Positions 24,445 through 32,326 of a stretch of 64,000 nucleotides of DNA are shown here, piece by piece (the first letter of the stretch is position 1; each line of letters opens with the position of its first letter). The notes below the pieces were generated by a model that had not been told where the DNA came from, searched no databases, and was given only the letters and a program-made list of their open reading frames with translations. Source of the DNA: Deltaproteobacteria bacterium (GTDB taxonomy: Bacteria; Bdellovibrionota; Bdellovibrionia; Bdellovibrionales; Bdellovibrionaceae); the NCBI GenBank assembly GCA_013286585.1, contig JABDFK010000006.1, positions 1 through 64,000 of the forward strand, read 5' to 3'. The position numbers were made by a program, and so were the translations under genes.

Positions 24445-25890
24445 ATGGAATCGGTTCAGATTTCTCCTGAGCAAGAGGCCGTTCTTCAACAACTGATTCT
24501 GGCCACGTCGGTTCTATTTTTTCTGTTCATGGCCTGGCTCACTTGGTTGCAAGTGAAAGTCTGGCAAAAAAATCCAGAACTGATCTCTCAGCAAAAGGAT
24601 TTGCGTCAGTCGGTGATCATCATGGCCATTGCCATCGGCATGGTCACCCTGGGTGTTTACTGTGCCGAACTGAGGTTCGAAGAGTGGCCCATGGCTGTGG
24701 GTCTTGCGTTAGGATTGGCCTGCGCCTTCGTCAGTCCAGTTTCGGCATTTGCCTTTTTTCTGTCTCTCATTATCCTTCGCCCCTGGGAGATTTTCCATGC
24801 CAATGATCTGATGGCGGCACTTCCCCGGGCCAGTGCGATTCTGGTGCTGGTCGTACTTTTGATGAGGTTCATCCGCGAAAAAACCATCAAATTTTTCTGG
24901 AGCAGGGAATGCAGTCTGCTGGTGCTTTTCATTTTCTGGACGTGGATCTCTGGCACGCAGTCTTCGGATCCAAAGGCCTCTTTGGATTCATTTTTGGACA
25001 TGATGGTGAGAGCCGGGGTGGTCTTTTTTCTGGTGGTCAATATCATTCAGAAAAAAGAGGACGGTGAGTTTATTCAAAAAGTTTTGGTCGGGGGTGTCCT
25101 TTGTCTGCTGGCTTTGGCCATTTTTTTTAATCATCTGAGTGGCACAGATGATCCCGGTCAAAGGTTGGCATTTGTTGGCATGATGGGCGATCCCAATGAC
25201 ATATCCGCGTTCGGTATCATGGCGCTGCCATTTGCACTGGCGCCTTTCTGGCGAAGCAAAAGCAATAATAGCGGTGATTGGATTTTGACGATCATTTACA
25301 GTCTGGTTTTTCTGACGGTCTTGATTACGGCACAATCCCGTGGCGCTATTCTGTCCACGGCGCTTTTTATAGGCATGGTTTTCATGCATTCGGCCAAGTG
25401 GAGTCGTAAGAGTGTTCTGATAGGCATTATAACCGTGGTGGTGGCCTTACCTTTTTTCCAACTCTTCAGTTCGCGCGAGTCAGGGGATATGGCTGAATCT
25501 CAAACCAATCGCATGATCTTTTGGAAGACGGCGGTACGCATGGCGGTCAAGCATCCGATCATGGGAATTGGCTTCGATGATTTCCCCAATCAGTTTGATC
25601 ACTATGTGGTGGACAACAGTGGTTCAGAGTCTGGCAAAAGAACTGCCCATTCGGCATGGCTTTTGGTTTTGGCGGAAAATGGTTTTGTCGGACTGGCTTT
25701 ATTCTTTGGACTGTTTTTGACAAGTCTTCTGAGGGCCGTAAGAATGCGCCAAGAAAAGCCAGAGTTTCTTTTTGCTATGGCCTCATATGGTATGGCCATG
25801 ACATTTCTTTCCCACAGCTATTTGATGTTTCCGTATTTATTATTTTCTTTAACCACGGCGTCTTTTTTTATTCAGCAGAAGAAGTCTTAA
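24445..25890 (+). CDS. O-antigen ligase/polymerase family protein (Wzy/WaaL-like)
   Basis: A 481-residue polytopic membrane protein with about a dozen hydrophobic helices and the large periplasmic loop near ~340-400 typical of the family (QTNRMIFWKTAVRMAVKHPIMGIGFDDFPNQF, then KRTAHSAWLLVLAENGFVGLALFF). The GIGFDDFP and HSAWL motifs are family landmarks. In this operon it most likely polymerises repeat units (Wzy role). Starts 3 bases after the Wzz stop and converges with a glycosyltransferase gene, overlapping its 3' end. Confidence 0.85.
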   Translation: MESVQISPEQEAVLQQLILATSVLFFLFMAWLTWLQVKVWQKNPELISQQKDLRQSVIIMAIAIGMVTLGVYCAELRFEEWPMAVGLALGLACAFVSPVSAFAFFLSLIILRPWEIFHANDLMAALPRASAILVLVVLLMRFIREKTIKFFWSRECSLLVLFIFWTWISGTQSSDPKASLDSFLDMMVRAGVVFFLVVNIIQKKEDGEFIQKVLVGGVLCLLALAIFFNHLSGTDDPGQRLAFVGMMGDPNDISAFGIMALPFALAPFWRSKSNNSGDWILTIIYSLVFLTVLITAQSRGAILSTALFIGMVFMHSAKWSRKSVLIGIITVVVALPFFQLFSSRESGDMAESQTNRMIFWKTAVRMAVKHPIMGIGFDDFPNQFDHYVVDNSGSESGKRTAHSAWLLVLAENGFVGLALFFGLFLTSLLRAVRMRQEKPEFLFAMASYGMAMTFLSHSYLMFPYLLFSLTTASFFIQQKKS

Positions 25891-26974
25891 GAATTTTCAG
25901 CCAATTTTCAGTCTGAGTTTTGCGTTCATTTTTTTGAAGCGCTGACTTCTGACCAGCTTCGCCGAGTTGCCTGGACAGCTCTGGCTGTGAGGTCAGCTGT
26001 AAAATAGCGCGGACGAACTCGTGAGCCATTTTCGATCCACAGAGAATTCCATTCCTAGAATTTTCGATCACTTCAGGAATTCCACCGACACTAGAACTCA
26101 AAATCGGTTTTTTAGAAAGCATGGCTTCTAGCAGAGCAATGGGCAATCCTTCCGTGAGTGAGGTCAACACGAAAACATCGGCAGTCGCTAGCCACTGAGA
26201 GGCCAAAGGCTCGTGGCCGGCAAAAATCATTTTCTCCAGCTTCAAGGTGGTCTTAAGTTCCTGCAGCTTTTGAAATTCCAGGCCTCCGCCAAACCAGACC
26301 CAGTAAATCTCTTGCTGACGGATTTTCGGATCGGACATGATTTCTATCGCCAATTCCGGATTTTTTTCCGGACTAAGGCGCCCTAAACTCATCAAAATCT
26401 TAGCGGTAGAGGGAATTTTAAATCTTTGCAGAAGTTCTGTCCGAGTTTTCTGTGCGGGCAGATCCTCTAGAGTCAGCGCATTCTTTAGCAGAGTCACCTT
26501 TGCGTAGATCTTTTTAAAGGCCTCTAATTGAGCTTCTGACACGCAGACCACCTGATTAAATTGGCTCAGGCTTCTTTGGTCCAACCATTCGTAAACGCGC
26601 ATTTTGAGCGACTGGGCCGTCCAGCCGTGATGGTAGGCGATCTTTGTTACCGGCAGATTTTGTGAGAGCAAATCCCCCACATATCCAGAGCTCACCAGGT
26701 GAGTGAACTGGCCGGTCTGAAACCTCGTCAAGAGCTGTTGCCTAATTTTGAAAAAATTGAATATCCCGGGCGACAAAATCCACGAACAACGAACACCGCC
26801 GGCCAGAGCCCGCTGCTCGGCGATGGCACGATCTTGGTCTTTGAGTGCTGACGAATGCAGCAGCACAAGTTCTGTTTCTATTTGAAACTGGCGACGCAAT
26901 TCCGCAGCCAACGAAAAAATTTGAGTCTCTGGCCCACCGTAAAAGCTGTAGGGTAAGAGCTGTAGGATTTTCAT
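25868..26974 (-). CDS. Glycosyltransferase family 4 protein
   Basis: A 368-residue GT-B enzyme: N-terminal acceptor domain (MKILQLLPYSFYGGPETQIFSLA), C-terminal nucleotide-sugar domain (KILMSLGRLSPEKNPELAIEIM, FAGHEPLASQWLATADVFVLTSLTEGLPIALLEAMLSKKPILSSSVGGIPEVI), including the E-x7-E motif of retaining GT4 enzymes (EGLPIALLE). It adds a sugar to the lipid-linked repeat unit in the cytoplasm; donor unknown. It overlaps the preceding leftward gene by an ATGA and converges on the Wzy gene. Confidence 0.9.
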   Translation of the reverse strand: MKILQLLPYSFYGGPETQIFSLAAELRRQFQIETELVLLHSSALKDQDRAIAEQRALAGGVRCSWILSPGIFNFFKIRQQLLTRFQTGQFTHLVSSGYVGDLLSQNLPVTKIAYHHGWTAQSLKMRVYEWLDQRSLSQFNQVVCVSEAQLEAFKKIYAKVTLLKNALTLEDLPAQKTRTELLQRFKIPSTAKILMSLGRLSPEKNPELAIEIMSDPKIRQQEIYWVWFGGGLEFQKLQELKTTLKLEKMIFAGHEPLASQWLATADVFVLTSLTEGLPIALLEAMLSKKPILSSSVGGIPEVIENSRNGILCGSKMAHEFVRAILQLTSQPELSRQLGEAGQKSALQKNERKTQTENWLKILKTSSAE

Positions 26975-28101
26975 CCGAGATAGCGCTCGACGAATCGGCT
27001 CAATAATTTTTCATCCGCCGACCAATGGTATTTACTGACGATGGCTTGCCGCCCGTTATTGGCAATTTCTTTCTGGTAGTGTTCGCACCCATTGAGAATA
27101 TCCTGCGCCAGTTTTTCTGGCGAGGTCACATCGATGATCCAGCCAGCCTTAGTTTCATTCAAAATTCGCCGAAAGGGGCGGGTGTTCGAGGCAAAAATAG
27201 GCCGGCGGCAGGCCATGTAATCAAAAAGTTTATTGGCCAAAGTGTGGTCCAAAAGTTCTGACAGCTGATACGGCAAAATTCCAGCATCGACTTCCGAGAT
27301 CAATTTAGGCAAGTCAGAAAATTTGTATCGTCCTTGCAATTCACAGTTGATTTTGTACTTCTGGATCATCGCTTGGATTTCATCAGAACTTTCTCCGGCC
27401 CCGGCTAAAACTAACTGCAGTTCTGGTTTTTTTTCTTTGATTAAAGCAAAGGCCTTAATCAAAACGTCTAGGCCGCGTTCAGGAGTGATGTGGCCATGAT
27501 GACCAATGCGAATGATTTTTTCTGGGGGCGCAAATTCCTGAAAGAAAAAAGAAAGATCAGGGGTATTGCCAATCACCTCTAGATCTTCAGCGGCCACTCC
27601 CATTTTTATTAGACGCTCATTTTGCTCCTCACAAACCGTCATGATTCCGTTGGCGTGAAGTGCATGCCATTTTTCAATTTGATCGGGAATGCGGGCACCA
27701 TGAATGGCCCATCTGTGTAGAAGATTGGAATTGTACTTCTTCCATCCCCGCATGGCCGCGGGGTAATGCTCGGCCATATCGATGATGCAGGGAATGTTCA
27801 TGGCCTCGGCAGCATTGATGGAAGAGGCCGTGATCCAAAAATCCCTAGCAATGACCAGATCAATTTTTCGTTCAGAGATGACCTGCTTGATCCGACGGGT
27901 CCATATGGGGCTCCAAGGCAGTGGCGCATTGAACGATGAAGATACCTCTAGCACTTCGAAGGGCAGCGGGGGCATGGGCTCCACTCGTTTTCGAGCAAGG
28001 AGTGTGATCTTGTGACCTGCTTGCGCCAAGGAGCGCCCGATTTTTTCTACTCGCACGTCCCAGGGATAGTTGCCTTGCCACACATACAGAATTGAGCTCA
28101 T
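26971..28101 (-). CDS. Glycosyltransferase family 4 protein
   Basis: A 376-residue GT-B protein. Landmarks: MSSILYVWQGNYPWDVRVEKIGRSL at the N-terminus, a central DFWITASSINAAEAMNIPCIIDMAEHYP segment, then IRIGHHGHITPERGLDVLIKAFALI and a GT4-type donor site (EVDAGILPYQLSELLDHTLANKLFDYMACRRPIFAS). Second gene of a leftward three-gene set: initiating sugar transferase, this gene, then another GT4 with a 4-base overlap. It probably adds an early sugar of the repeat unit. Confidence 0.88.
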   Translation of the reverse strand: MSSILYVWQGNYPWDVRVEKIGRSLAQAGHKITLLARKRVEPMPPLPFEVLEVSSSFNAPLPWSPIWTRRIKQVISERKIDLVIARDFWITASSINAAEAMNIPCIIDMAEHYPAAMRGWKKYNSNLLHRWAIHGARIPDQIEKWHALHANGIMTVCEEQNERLIKMGVAAEDLEVIGNTPDLSFFFQEFAPPEKIIRIGHHGHITPERGLDVLIKAFALIKEKKPELQLVLAGAGESSDEIQAMIQKYKINCELQGRYKFSDLPKLISEVDAGILPYQLSELLDHTLANKLFDYMACRRPIFASNTRPFRRILNETKAGWIIDVTSPEKLAQDILNGCEHYQKEIANNGRQAIVSKYHWSADEKLLSRFVERYLG

Positions 28102-28122
28102 GGTTCAATTCTGCCGAGTTAT

Positions 28123-29568
28123 TTAGCTGATGGCAACCGTAGTGATCGACATAGCAAGGGTTGTGAGGAACAACACGATCAAAGCTCGTCTTCCGAGCGC
28201 TGTGGCTCGTTGCCAAATTGGATTAGCGGTGGCATCGACCTGGTCGGCCAACGACTTTTCAGAGAAGAAAAATTTCCGCACCACGTGAATGAAGGTCAAG
28301 AAAACCGAGATCACGTCCATTCTTAATCCCATTTTTTTCATGTAGTAAAAATCATAGGCAAGCTTGGTGCTAGATTCTTCCATGGTCGCCGCATAACCAG
28401 CCCAGACCTGTGCCCAACCGGTAACACCAGGGCGGATCACAGTGCGCAAGTAAAAGAGCGGGATGCTGGTCTTGAGCTGCTCATAAAACTCCGGTCTTTC
28501 CGGGCGCGGGCCGACGAAGCTGACGTCTCCGTTGATGATGTTGATGAGCTGAGGCAACTCATCCAAGTGCAGAATGCGTAAGATATTGCCAATGGGTGTA
28601 ATGCGCGGGTCATTTTGTTGCGCCCACTGAGCACCTTTGGACTCGGCATCGACTCTCATCGTACGGAATTTAAGGATATCGAAAGTCTTGCCACCGATAC
28701 CTAGGCGTCGCTGTTTGAAAAACACGGGTCCAGCGCTGGACAGCTTGACCGCCAAGGCCGTCAACAGCATCACCGGTGCTAATAGCAAGAGCATCAACAG
28801 GGCAATGAGCGGTTCAAAAAAGGACTTTAAGCGCAGATAGTATTTGCTGTTGGACGGAAGATCCTGTGCCCATTTCAATAAATCGGTCTCGCTTTGCAGG
28901 TCTAGGTCTACGCGATTTTCAATGTCTTCGACGAGATTTCTGACGTCCATCACCTGCAGATTGGAAATAGTCAGCTGAATCAAATGATATTTAAATTTTT
29001 CATCCTGCGTGCAGCGGGGGCTGTAAATCACCAAATCTGAAGCTTGGTGATGGCTGTCCTTATCCCAAAGGTGAAACTTAAAAATTTCCCTGTAAACTGA
29101 TGATTTTAAATTGGAATCCAGCTGCGAAAGTTCGGACTGAGTTCCCAGGAAAAGGATATTGAGATGATATCCAAGAGACTTCAGTAAAAAAGCCAGCATC
29201 AAATGAGTGATGTACCAGGTGGTGGACAGGACCAGAGTTTTTTCGATCAGCGTGAACCAAGAAGACGCCGGCAGCATCATCCAGTGCTGTAAGCCGAACT
29301 GAACCACAAATTCAGTGCAAAAAATCAACAAGGACACCACGATAAAATCAGACTTTCTTGGAAAAAAGCGAAAAGCTCTGAATAGTTGGAAGAAGGACAT
29401 AAAGAAAAACATAATGGCCGTAGTGGCCAAGGCGGCAATGAAAAACTCTGCCGAAGGGACGGTCTTATGCGAGAACGTCAATACATTCAGCGCAAAACTG
29501 AGTGGAAAAAAAACGAGCAAAAAACCGATTTTCAAAAGAAAGTTGTGTCTGTTCTCAATCATGTTCAT
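28123..29568 (-). CDS. Initiating sugar transferase (undecaprenyl-phosphate glycosyl-1-phosphate transferase)
   Basis: I choose ATG 29568 (AGGAG five bases upstream), giving 481 residues. Four N-terminal helices (~10-150) are followed by a poorly conserved cytoplasmic region and the bacterial sugar transferase core from ~245: a membrane re-entrant helix, FFKQRRLGIGGKTFDILKFRTM, LDELPQLINIINGDVSFVGPRPE and GVTGWAQVWAGYA. These are the PglC/WbaP signature blocks. It transfers a sugar phosphate to undecaprenyl phosphate, the first step of the pathway. An extra C-terminal hydrophobic tail (RRALIVLFLTTLAMSITTVA) is unusual for the family. Confidence 0.9.
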   Translation of the reverse strand: MNMIENRHNFLLKIGFLLVFFPLSFALNVLTFSHKTVPSAEFFIAALATTAIMFFFMSFFQLFRAFRFFPRKSDFIVVSLLIFCTEFVVQFGLQHWMMLPASSWFTLIEKTLVLSTTWYITHLMLAFLLKSLGYHLNILFLGTQSELSQLDSNLKSSVYREIFKFHLWDKDSHHQASDLVIYSPRCTQDEKFKYHLIQLTISNLQVMDVRNLVEDIENRVDLDLQSETDLLKWAQDLPSNSKYYLRLKSFFEPLIALLMLLLLAPVMLLTALAVKLSSAGPVFFKQRRLGIGGKTFDILKFRTMRVDAESKGAQWAQQNDPRITPIGNILRILHLDELPQLINIINGDVSFVGPRPERPEFYEQLKTSIPLFYLRTVIRPGVTGWAQVWAGYAATMEESSTKLAYDFYYMKKMGLRMDVISVFLTFIHVVRKFFFSEKSLADQVDATANPIWQRATALGRRALIVLFLTTLAMSITTVAIS

Positions 29569-29755
29569 AAATGCTCCTGACCTTGGTCTATGCCAGGAGC
29601 ATTCCAAAATTGCGAATTTCATTGCTGATCCTCTTGCAGCTGAAGTGAAATCCGCTGTCTAAACTTTTGACAGAGACCAAAAGGGCTAGCCCTGTGTTGG
29701 TTTTGTTCACTTCTAAGTGGTGACAGGCACTGGGTTATTGTCTTATTTTGGGACA

Positions 29756-30805
29756 ATGAAATTGGAGATTTGGATTCCGGCACATAACGAAGAGAAAGTG
29801 ATCTTAGAGACTCTAGTGTCTCTTCAGTCCGCTATAGGCAATTGCACCGACATGAGTTTGGGTGTGGCTTGCAACGGTTGTACAGATTTGACGGAAGCCC
29901 TGGTACAAAAATTCGGAGCGAAGAAACTGTTTCTGCCAGCCATTGGAAAATGGCGAACCATCGAGGCCATTGTGCAGCACTCGCAAGCGGAGTGGATTGG
30001 ATTTGTCGATGCTGGCACCATGTGGAATCCGGGGCTTTGGCATGGAGATAAAACCAATTCCAGTAAAACGCTCGCCAGCCGTGTCGGCGTTTCGCGGGAC
30101 CGGCTGGCGAGTCAGCTGCCAGATTGGTTTCAGCAGTCGAATTTGATGGGCTTCACGCTGCCGTACACCTCGGGAAAAATGAATCACTTAGAAAAAGCCT
30201 ATTGGAAATTCGAGTCCACTTTTAAAAAAACGGAAGAAATGTTGGGCGGTCTAGTGACCGTCTCCGGATTTAGTATGTTTTTTAAAAGAGCCGAATTGCA
30301 AAAGGCCATTGAATTTCTGCATCAGCAGTTTGGTCCGGTGAACTGGTTGAATGACGATGTGATTTTACCTTTAACCTTGAGATTTCTATTTCCTGAAAAG
30401 CAGATTCGTCTGTACGTCAGTCCGACTCCGAGTGCTCTTGAGATTTTGGATCTTGGACACGCGGCCGATCCGCGGGAAAAGGGTCGACGGCTACGCATGA
30501 TGCGTGGAAATCTACAATGGATTCGGCGCATGTTTCCATTATTTTTTAGCGCGCGGTACTTTTCGCCATCGCGGCTAGTGATATTTTTTCTGATTTTGCG
30601 TAAGGCGTTGAAAGTATTTTGGGCGTATTTATTCCTGATATTTTTTGTGCTCGCGGCGGTGCTGGTGTCGCCGTGGACTTTATTGTTGCCGGTGGCCATT
30701 CTGTTGGTCCCCAAATTCGGAATATCTTTTGGCTTTGCTATGCTAGCCAGTTTGCGGGCGCCCTGGGAATTATTTTTTCCGGAATCCAAAGATTTGAGTT
30801 GGTAG
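29756..30805 (+). CDS. Glycosyltransferase family 2 protein with an in-frame REP insertion
   Basis: 349 residues from ATG 29756, where the GT2 domain starts (KLEIWIPAHNEEKVILETL). Family features: VACNGCTDLTEALVQKF, a D-x-G donor motif (WIGFVDAGTMWNPGL), VSGFSMFFKRAEL and NWLNDDVILPL. C-terminal helices (~285-345) anchor it to the membrane. Residues ~105-119 ([15 protein letters not shown]) are encoded by an inverted REP pair inserted between the donor motif and the next conserved block, presumably in a surface loop. The frame is intact, so the enzyme may still work. It lies next to RAYT copy 2. Confidence 0.82.
   Translation: MKLEIWIPAHNEEKVILETLVSLQSAIGNCTDMSLGVACNGCTDLTEALVQKFGAKKLFLPAIGKWRTIEAIVQHSQAEWIGFVDAGTMWNPGLWHGDKTNSSKTLASRVGVSRDRLASQLPDWFQQSNLMGFTLPYTSGKMNHLEKAYWKFESTFKKTEEMLGGLVTVSGFSMFFKRAELQKAIEFLHQQFGPVNWLNDDVILPLTLRFLFPEKQIRLYVSPTPSALEILDLGHAADPREKGRRLRMMRGNLQWIRRMFPLFFSARYFSPSRLVIFFLILRKALKVFWAYLFLIFFVLAAVLVSPWTLLLPVAILLVPKFGISFGFAMLASLRAPWELFFPESKDLSW
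30068..30112. repeat. Inverted REP pair inside the GT2 gene
   Basis: CTCGCCAGCCG (30071-30081) and CGGCTGGCGAG (30101-30111) are perfectly complementary 11-bp arms around a 19-base loop holding TCGGCGTTTCGC. It is read in frame as [15 protein letters not shown]. Confidence 0.88.
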
Positions 30806-30820
30806 GGCGCCAGGCGGTGA

Positions 30821-30843
30821 TACACCGGCGTTTCGCTCGCCAG
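30821..30843 (-). repeat. REP remnant upstream of RAYT copy 2
   Basis: CACCGGCGTTTCGCTCGCCAG matches the REP in reverse orientation with the loop side damaged. It lies between the GT2 stop and the start of the sequence shared by both RAYT copies. Confidence 0.7.
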
Positions 30844-30946
30844 ATCGTGAAAGCCCGGCCTGATCCGAAAACCGTCGTCTGCATCTGGTATTGGGCCCAG
30901 TGGCGGTCATCCGCGTGGCCCAGAGCTTTGCATTTGTCACTCTGGC

Positions 30947-31573
30947 ATGGGTATCGGTCATGCTCGCAAACAGCAGAGTTTCTTTGAATCCAATTGGCGG
31001 CATGAGTTTTCTCACGGCGGTATTTTGCGCCAACTTCGTGCTGGTCGCGGCGGAAGGCCGCTCTCAAGCCGCGACTCGATTCACGTGGTTTTCAAAATCG
31101 AGAAGTCTAAATTGCGCTCCAGAAGCTTGAGATCCTCGCGGTGCTTCCTCATCACTCAGCAGACGATCCGGAAATATGCCAAGCGTTTTGGCGTGAAGCT
31201 CGAACAGTGCTCCATTCAAAACGATCACATTCATTTACTGCTAAGGGCCTCGAGAAGAAGGCATTTTCACTTTTTCTTTCGCGTGGTGGCGGGCCAAATT
31301 GCACAACGCTTTGGGCTTGATGGGCTGCTTGCGCCGAATTCCGTGACCGATACCCCCAAAGGCCCGCGAAACAAAGAGAAACGCCGATACGGCTGGCGAG
31401 GGAAGCTCTGGAAATTTCGGCCGTTTTCCCGGGTGGTGAGAAGTTGGAGGGCGTACAAGATCATTAGAAACTACATTCAGCTCAATGAAAAGGAAGTCGC
31501 CGGTCAGATCCTCTATCAGAAGAACCGACTTCGAGGGCTGTCTTCCGGAGATTGGGAGATTTTGTGGCGGTAG
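30947..31573 (+). CDS. REP-associated tyrosine transposase (RAYT), family A copy 2
   Basis: 208 residues. The HUH motif is His94-Ile-His96 (QNDHIHLLL) and the probable catalytic Tyr is at 176 (RNYIQLNEKE). All conserved RAYT blocks are present (HGGILRQLRAGRGGRPLS, FFRVVAGQIAQRFG, FRPFSRVVRSWRAYK), so it looks active. Compared with copy 1 it has an eight-residue insert (KGPRNKEK) next to the embedded REP core (RRYGWRGK). About 85 bases upstream of the ATG are also shared with copy 1. REP remnants flank the gene on both sides, the arrangement expected of a REP/RAYT unit. Confidence 0.9.
   Translation: MGIGHARKQQSFFESNWRHEFSHGGILRQLRAGRGGRPLSSRDSIHVVFKIEKSKLRSRSLRSSRCFLITQQTIRKYAKRFGVKLEQCSIQNDHIHLLLRASRRRHFHFFFRVVAGQIAQRFGLDGLLAPNSVTDTPKGPRNKEKRRYGWRGKLWKFRPFSRVVRSWRAYKIIRNYIQLNEKEVAGQILYQKNRLRGLSSGDWEILWR
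31376..31401 (+). repeat. REP core inside RAYT copy 2
   Basis: GAGAAACGCCG, ATA, CGGCTGGCGAGG lies within the transposase gene and is read as EKRRYGWRG. It uses a different reading frame of the REP from the other genic insertions. Confidence 0.8.
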
Positions 31574-31578
31574 AACAG

Positions 31579-31601
31579 TAAGCCGATACGGCTAGCGAGC
31601 T
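31579..31601 (+). repeat. REP remnant downstream of RAYT copy 2
   Basis: AAGCCGATACGGCTAGCGAGC, five bases after the RAYT stop, is a REP lacking its GAAAC 5' part. It lies beside the stop codon of the convergent acetyltransferase gene. Confidence 0.7.
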
Positions 31602-32295
31602 ACTGCAGTTTCTTAATCACCTTGGCGGGACTTCCTGCAATGACCGAGTGGTCATCGTAAGTGCCGGCCGTGACAATGGAGTTAGAGGCGATCACACAGT
31701 GGTTGCCAATCTTCGCGCCTTTGAAAATACAGGCATTGACGCCCACCCAGACATTGTTGCCGATAGAAATCGGGGACGAGTCGGGCACCCAGGTCCTAGC
31801 GATTGCAGAGCAAGCGTTGAGCTGAATTTTTTCGGCCGGAGTGAGCCCGCCAAAAATAGGTCTGAAACCTAGACCGATAGACTCTACCTGTGCTTGGCGA
31901 AGATCTCCTTGGGTGGGGTGCGAATCATAATCCTGAATCAGCACATTCCATGCGGTCATAAAATGAGTGCCAATTTCAATTTTTTGTCGGGAAAAAATTT
32001 GAGTCTTTCCCAGAATGGAATTTCTACCCAGGTGGATTTGTCCGCCTTGAAGGGCTCCCACCTGCGCGTCTTCGTAGATGATGCAATGATCTCCCAGTTC
32101 AATCAGCGACTGAGGTCCATCCGTGTACACGCAGCGAAGCCTTTGCTGCCGAACATTGCGACCTCTTTTGATGTTGGCGGGAAGGCTGGGTAGGATTTTA
32201 AGTAACAGGTGGGTGCGGTGAAATAACCACTGGCCCCGTAGCAAAGGCCACATCAAAGCGGGTCTAGAAAAGAAACGTCGTACCAGTCGTAACAT
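31600..32295 (-). CDS. Left-handed beta-helix (hexapeptide-repeat) acyltransferase
   Basis: A 231-residue protein from ATG 32295. Imperfect hexapeptide repeats run from ~65 to ~225 (IIYEDAQVGALQGGQIHLGRNSILGKTQIFS, ISIGNNVWVGVNACIFKGAKIGNHCVIASNSIVTAG, VIAGSPAKVIKK). Histidines near the FMTAWNVLIQDYDSHPT loop fit the WcaF/maltose-acetyltransferase subgroup, which O-acetylates sugars with acetyl-CoA. In this locus it probably decorates the surface polysaccharide. It is the only leftward gene of the locus' right half. Confidence 0.85.
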   Translation of the reverse strand: MLRLVRRFFSRPALMWPLLRGQWLFHRTHLLLKILPSLPANIKRGRNVRQQRLRCVYTDGPQSLIELGDHCIIYEDAQVGALQGGQIHLGRNSILGKTQIFSRQKIEIGTHFMTAWNVLIQDYDSHPTQGDLRQAQVESIGLGFRPIFGGLTPAEKIQLNACSAIARTWVPDSSPISIGNNVWVGVNACIFKGAKIGNHCVIASNSIVTAGTYDDHSVIAGSPAKVIKKLQ

Positions 32296-32326
32296 CAAAT
32301 AAGATCATCAAAGGAATCAGAATGAA

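Noticed and set aside
29717-29755. Upstream start of the GT2 gene
   Set aside because: Residues before ATG 29756 (MVTGTGLLSYFGT) are not part of the GT2 fold and have no RBS.
30068-30112. Rho-independent terminator at the GT2 palindrome
   Set aside because: No T-tract, and it lies in the middle of an intact coding frame.
30738-31067. Leftward open frames inside RAYT copy 2 and the mirror frames in copy 1
   Set aside because: They mirror the transposase coding strand and appear in both copies only because the DNA is shared. The plus-sense product has all RAYT motifs.
20841-31573. Composite transposon of the IS type
   Set aside because: RAYT genes lack terminal inverted repeats or target duplications I can see, and are not known to move blocks as composite transposons; I report only possible inversion.
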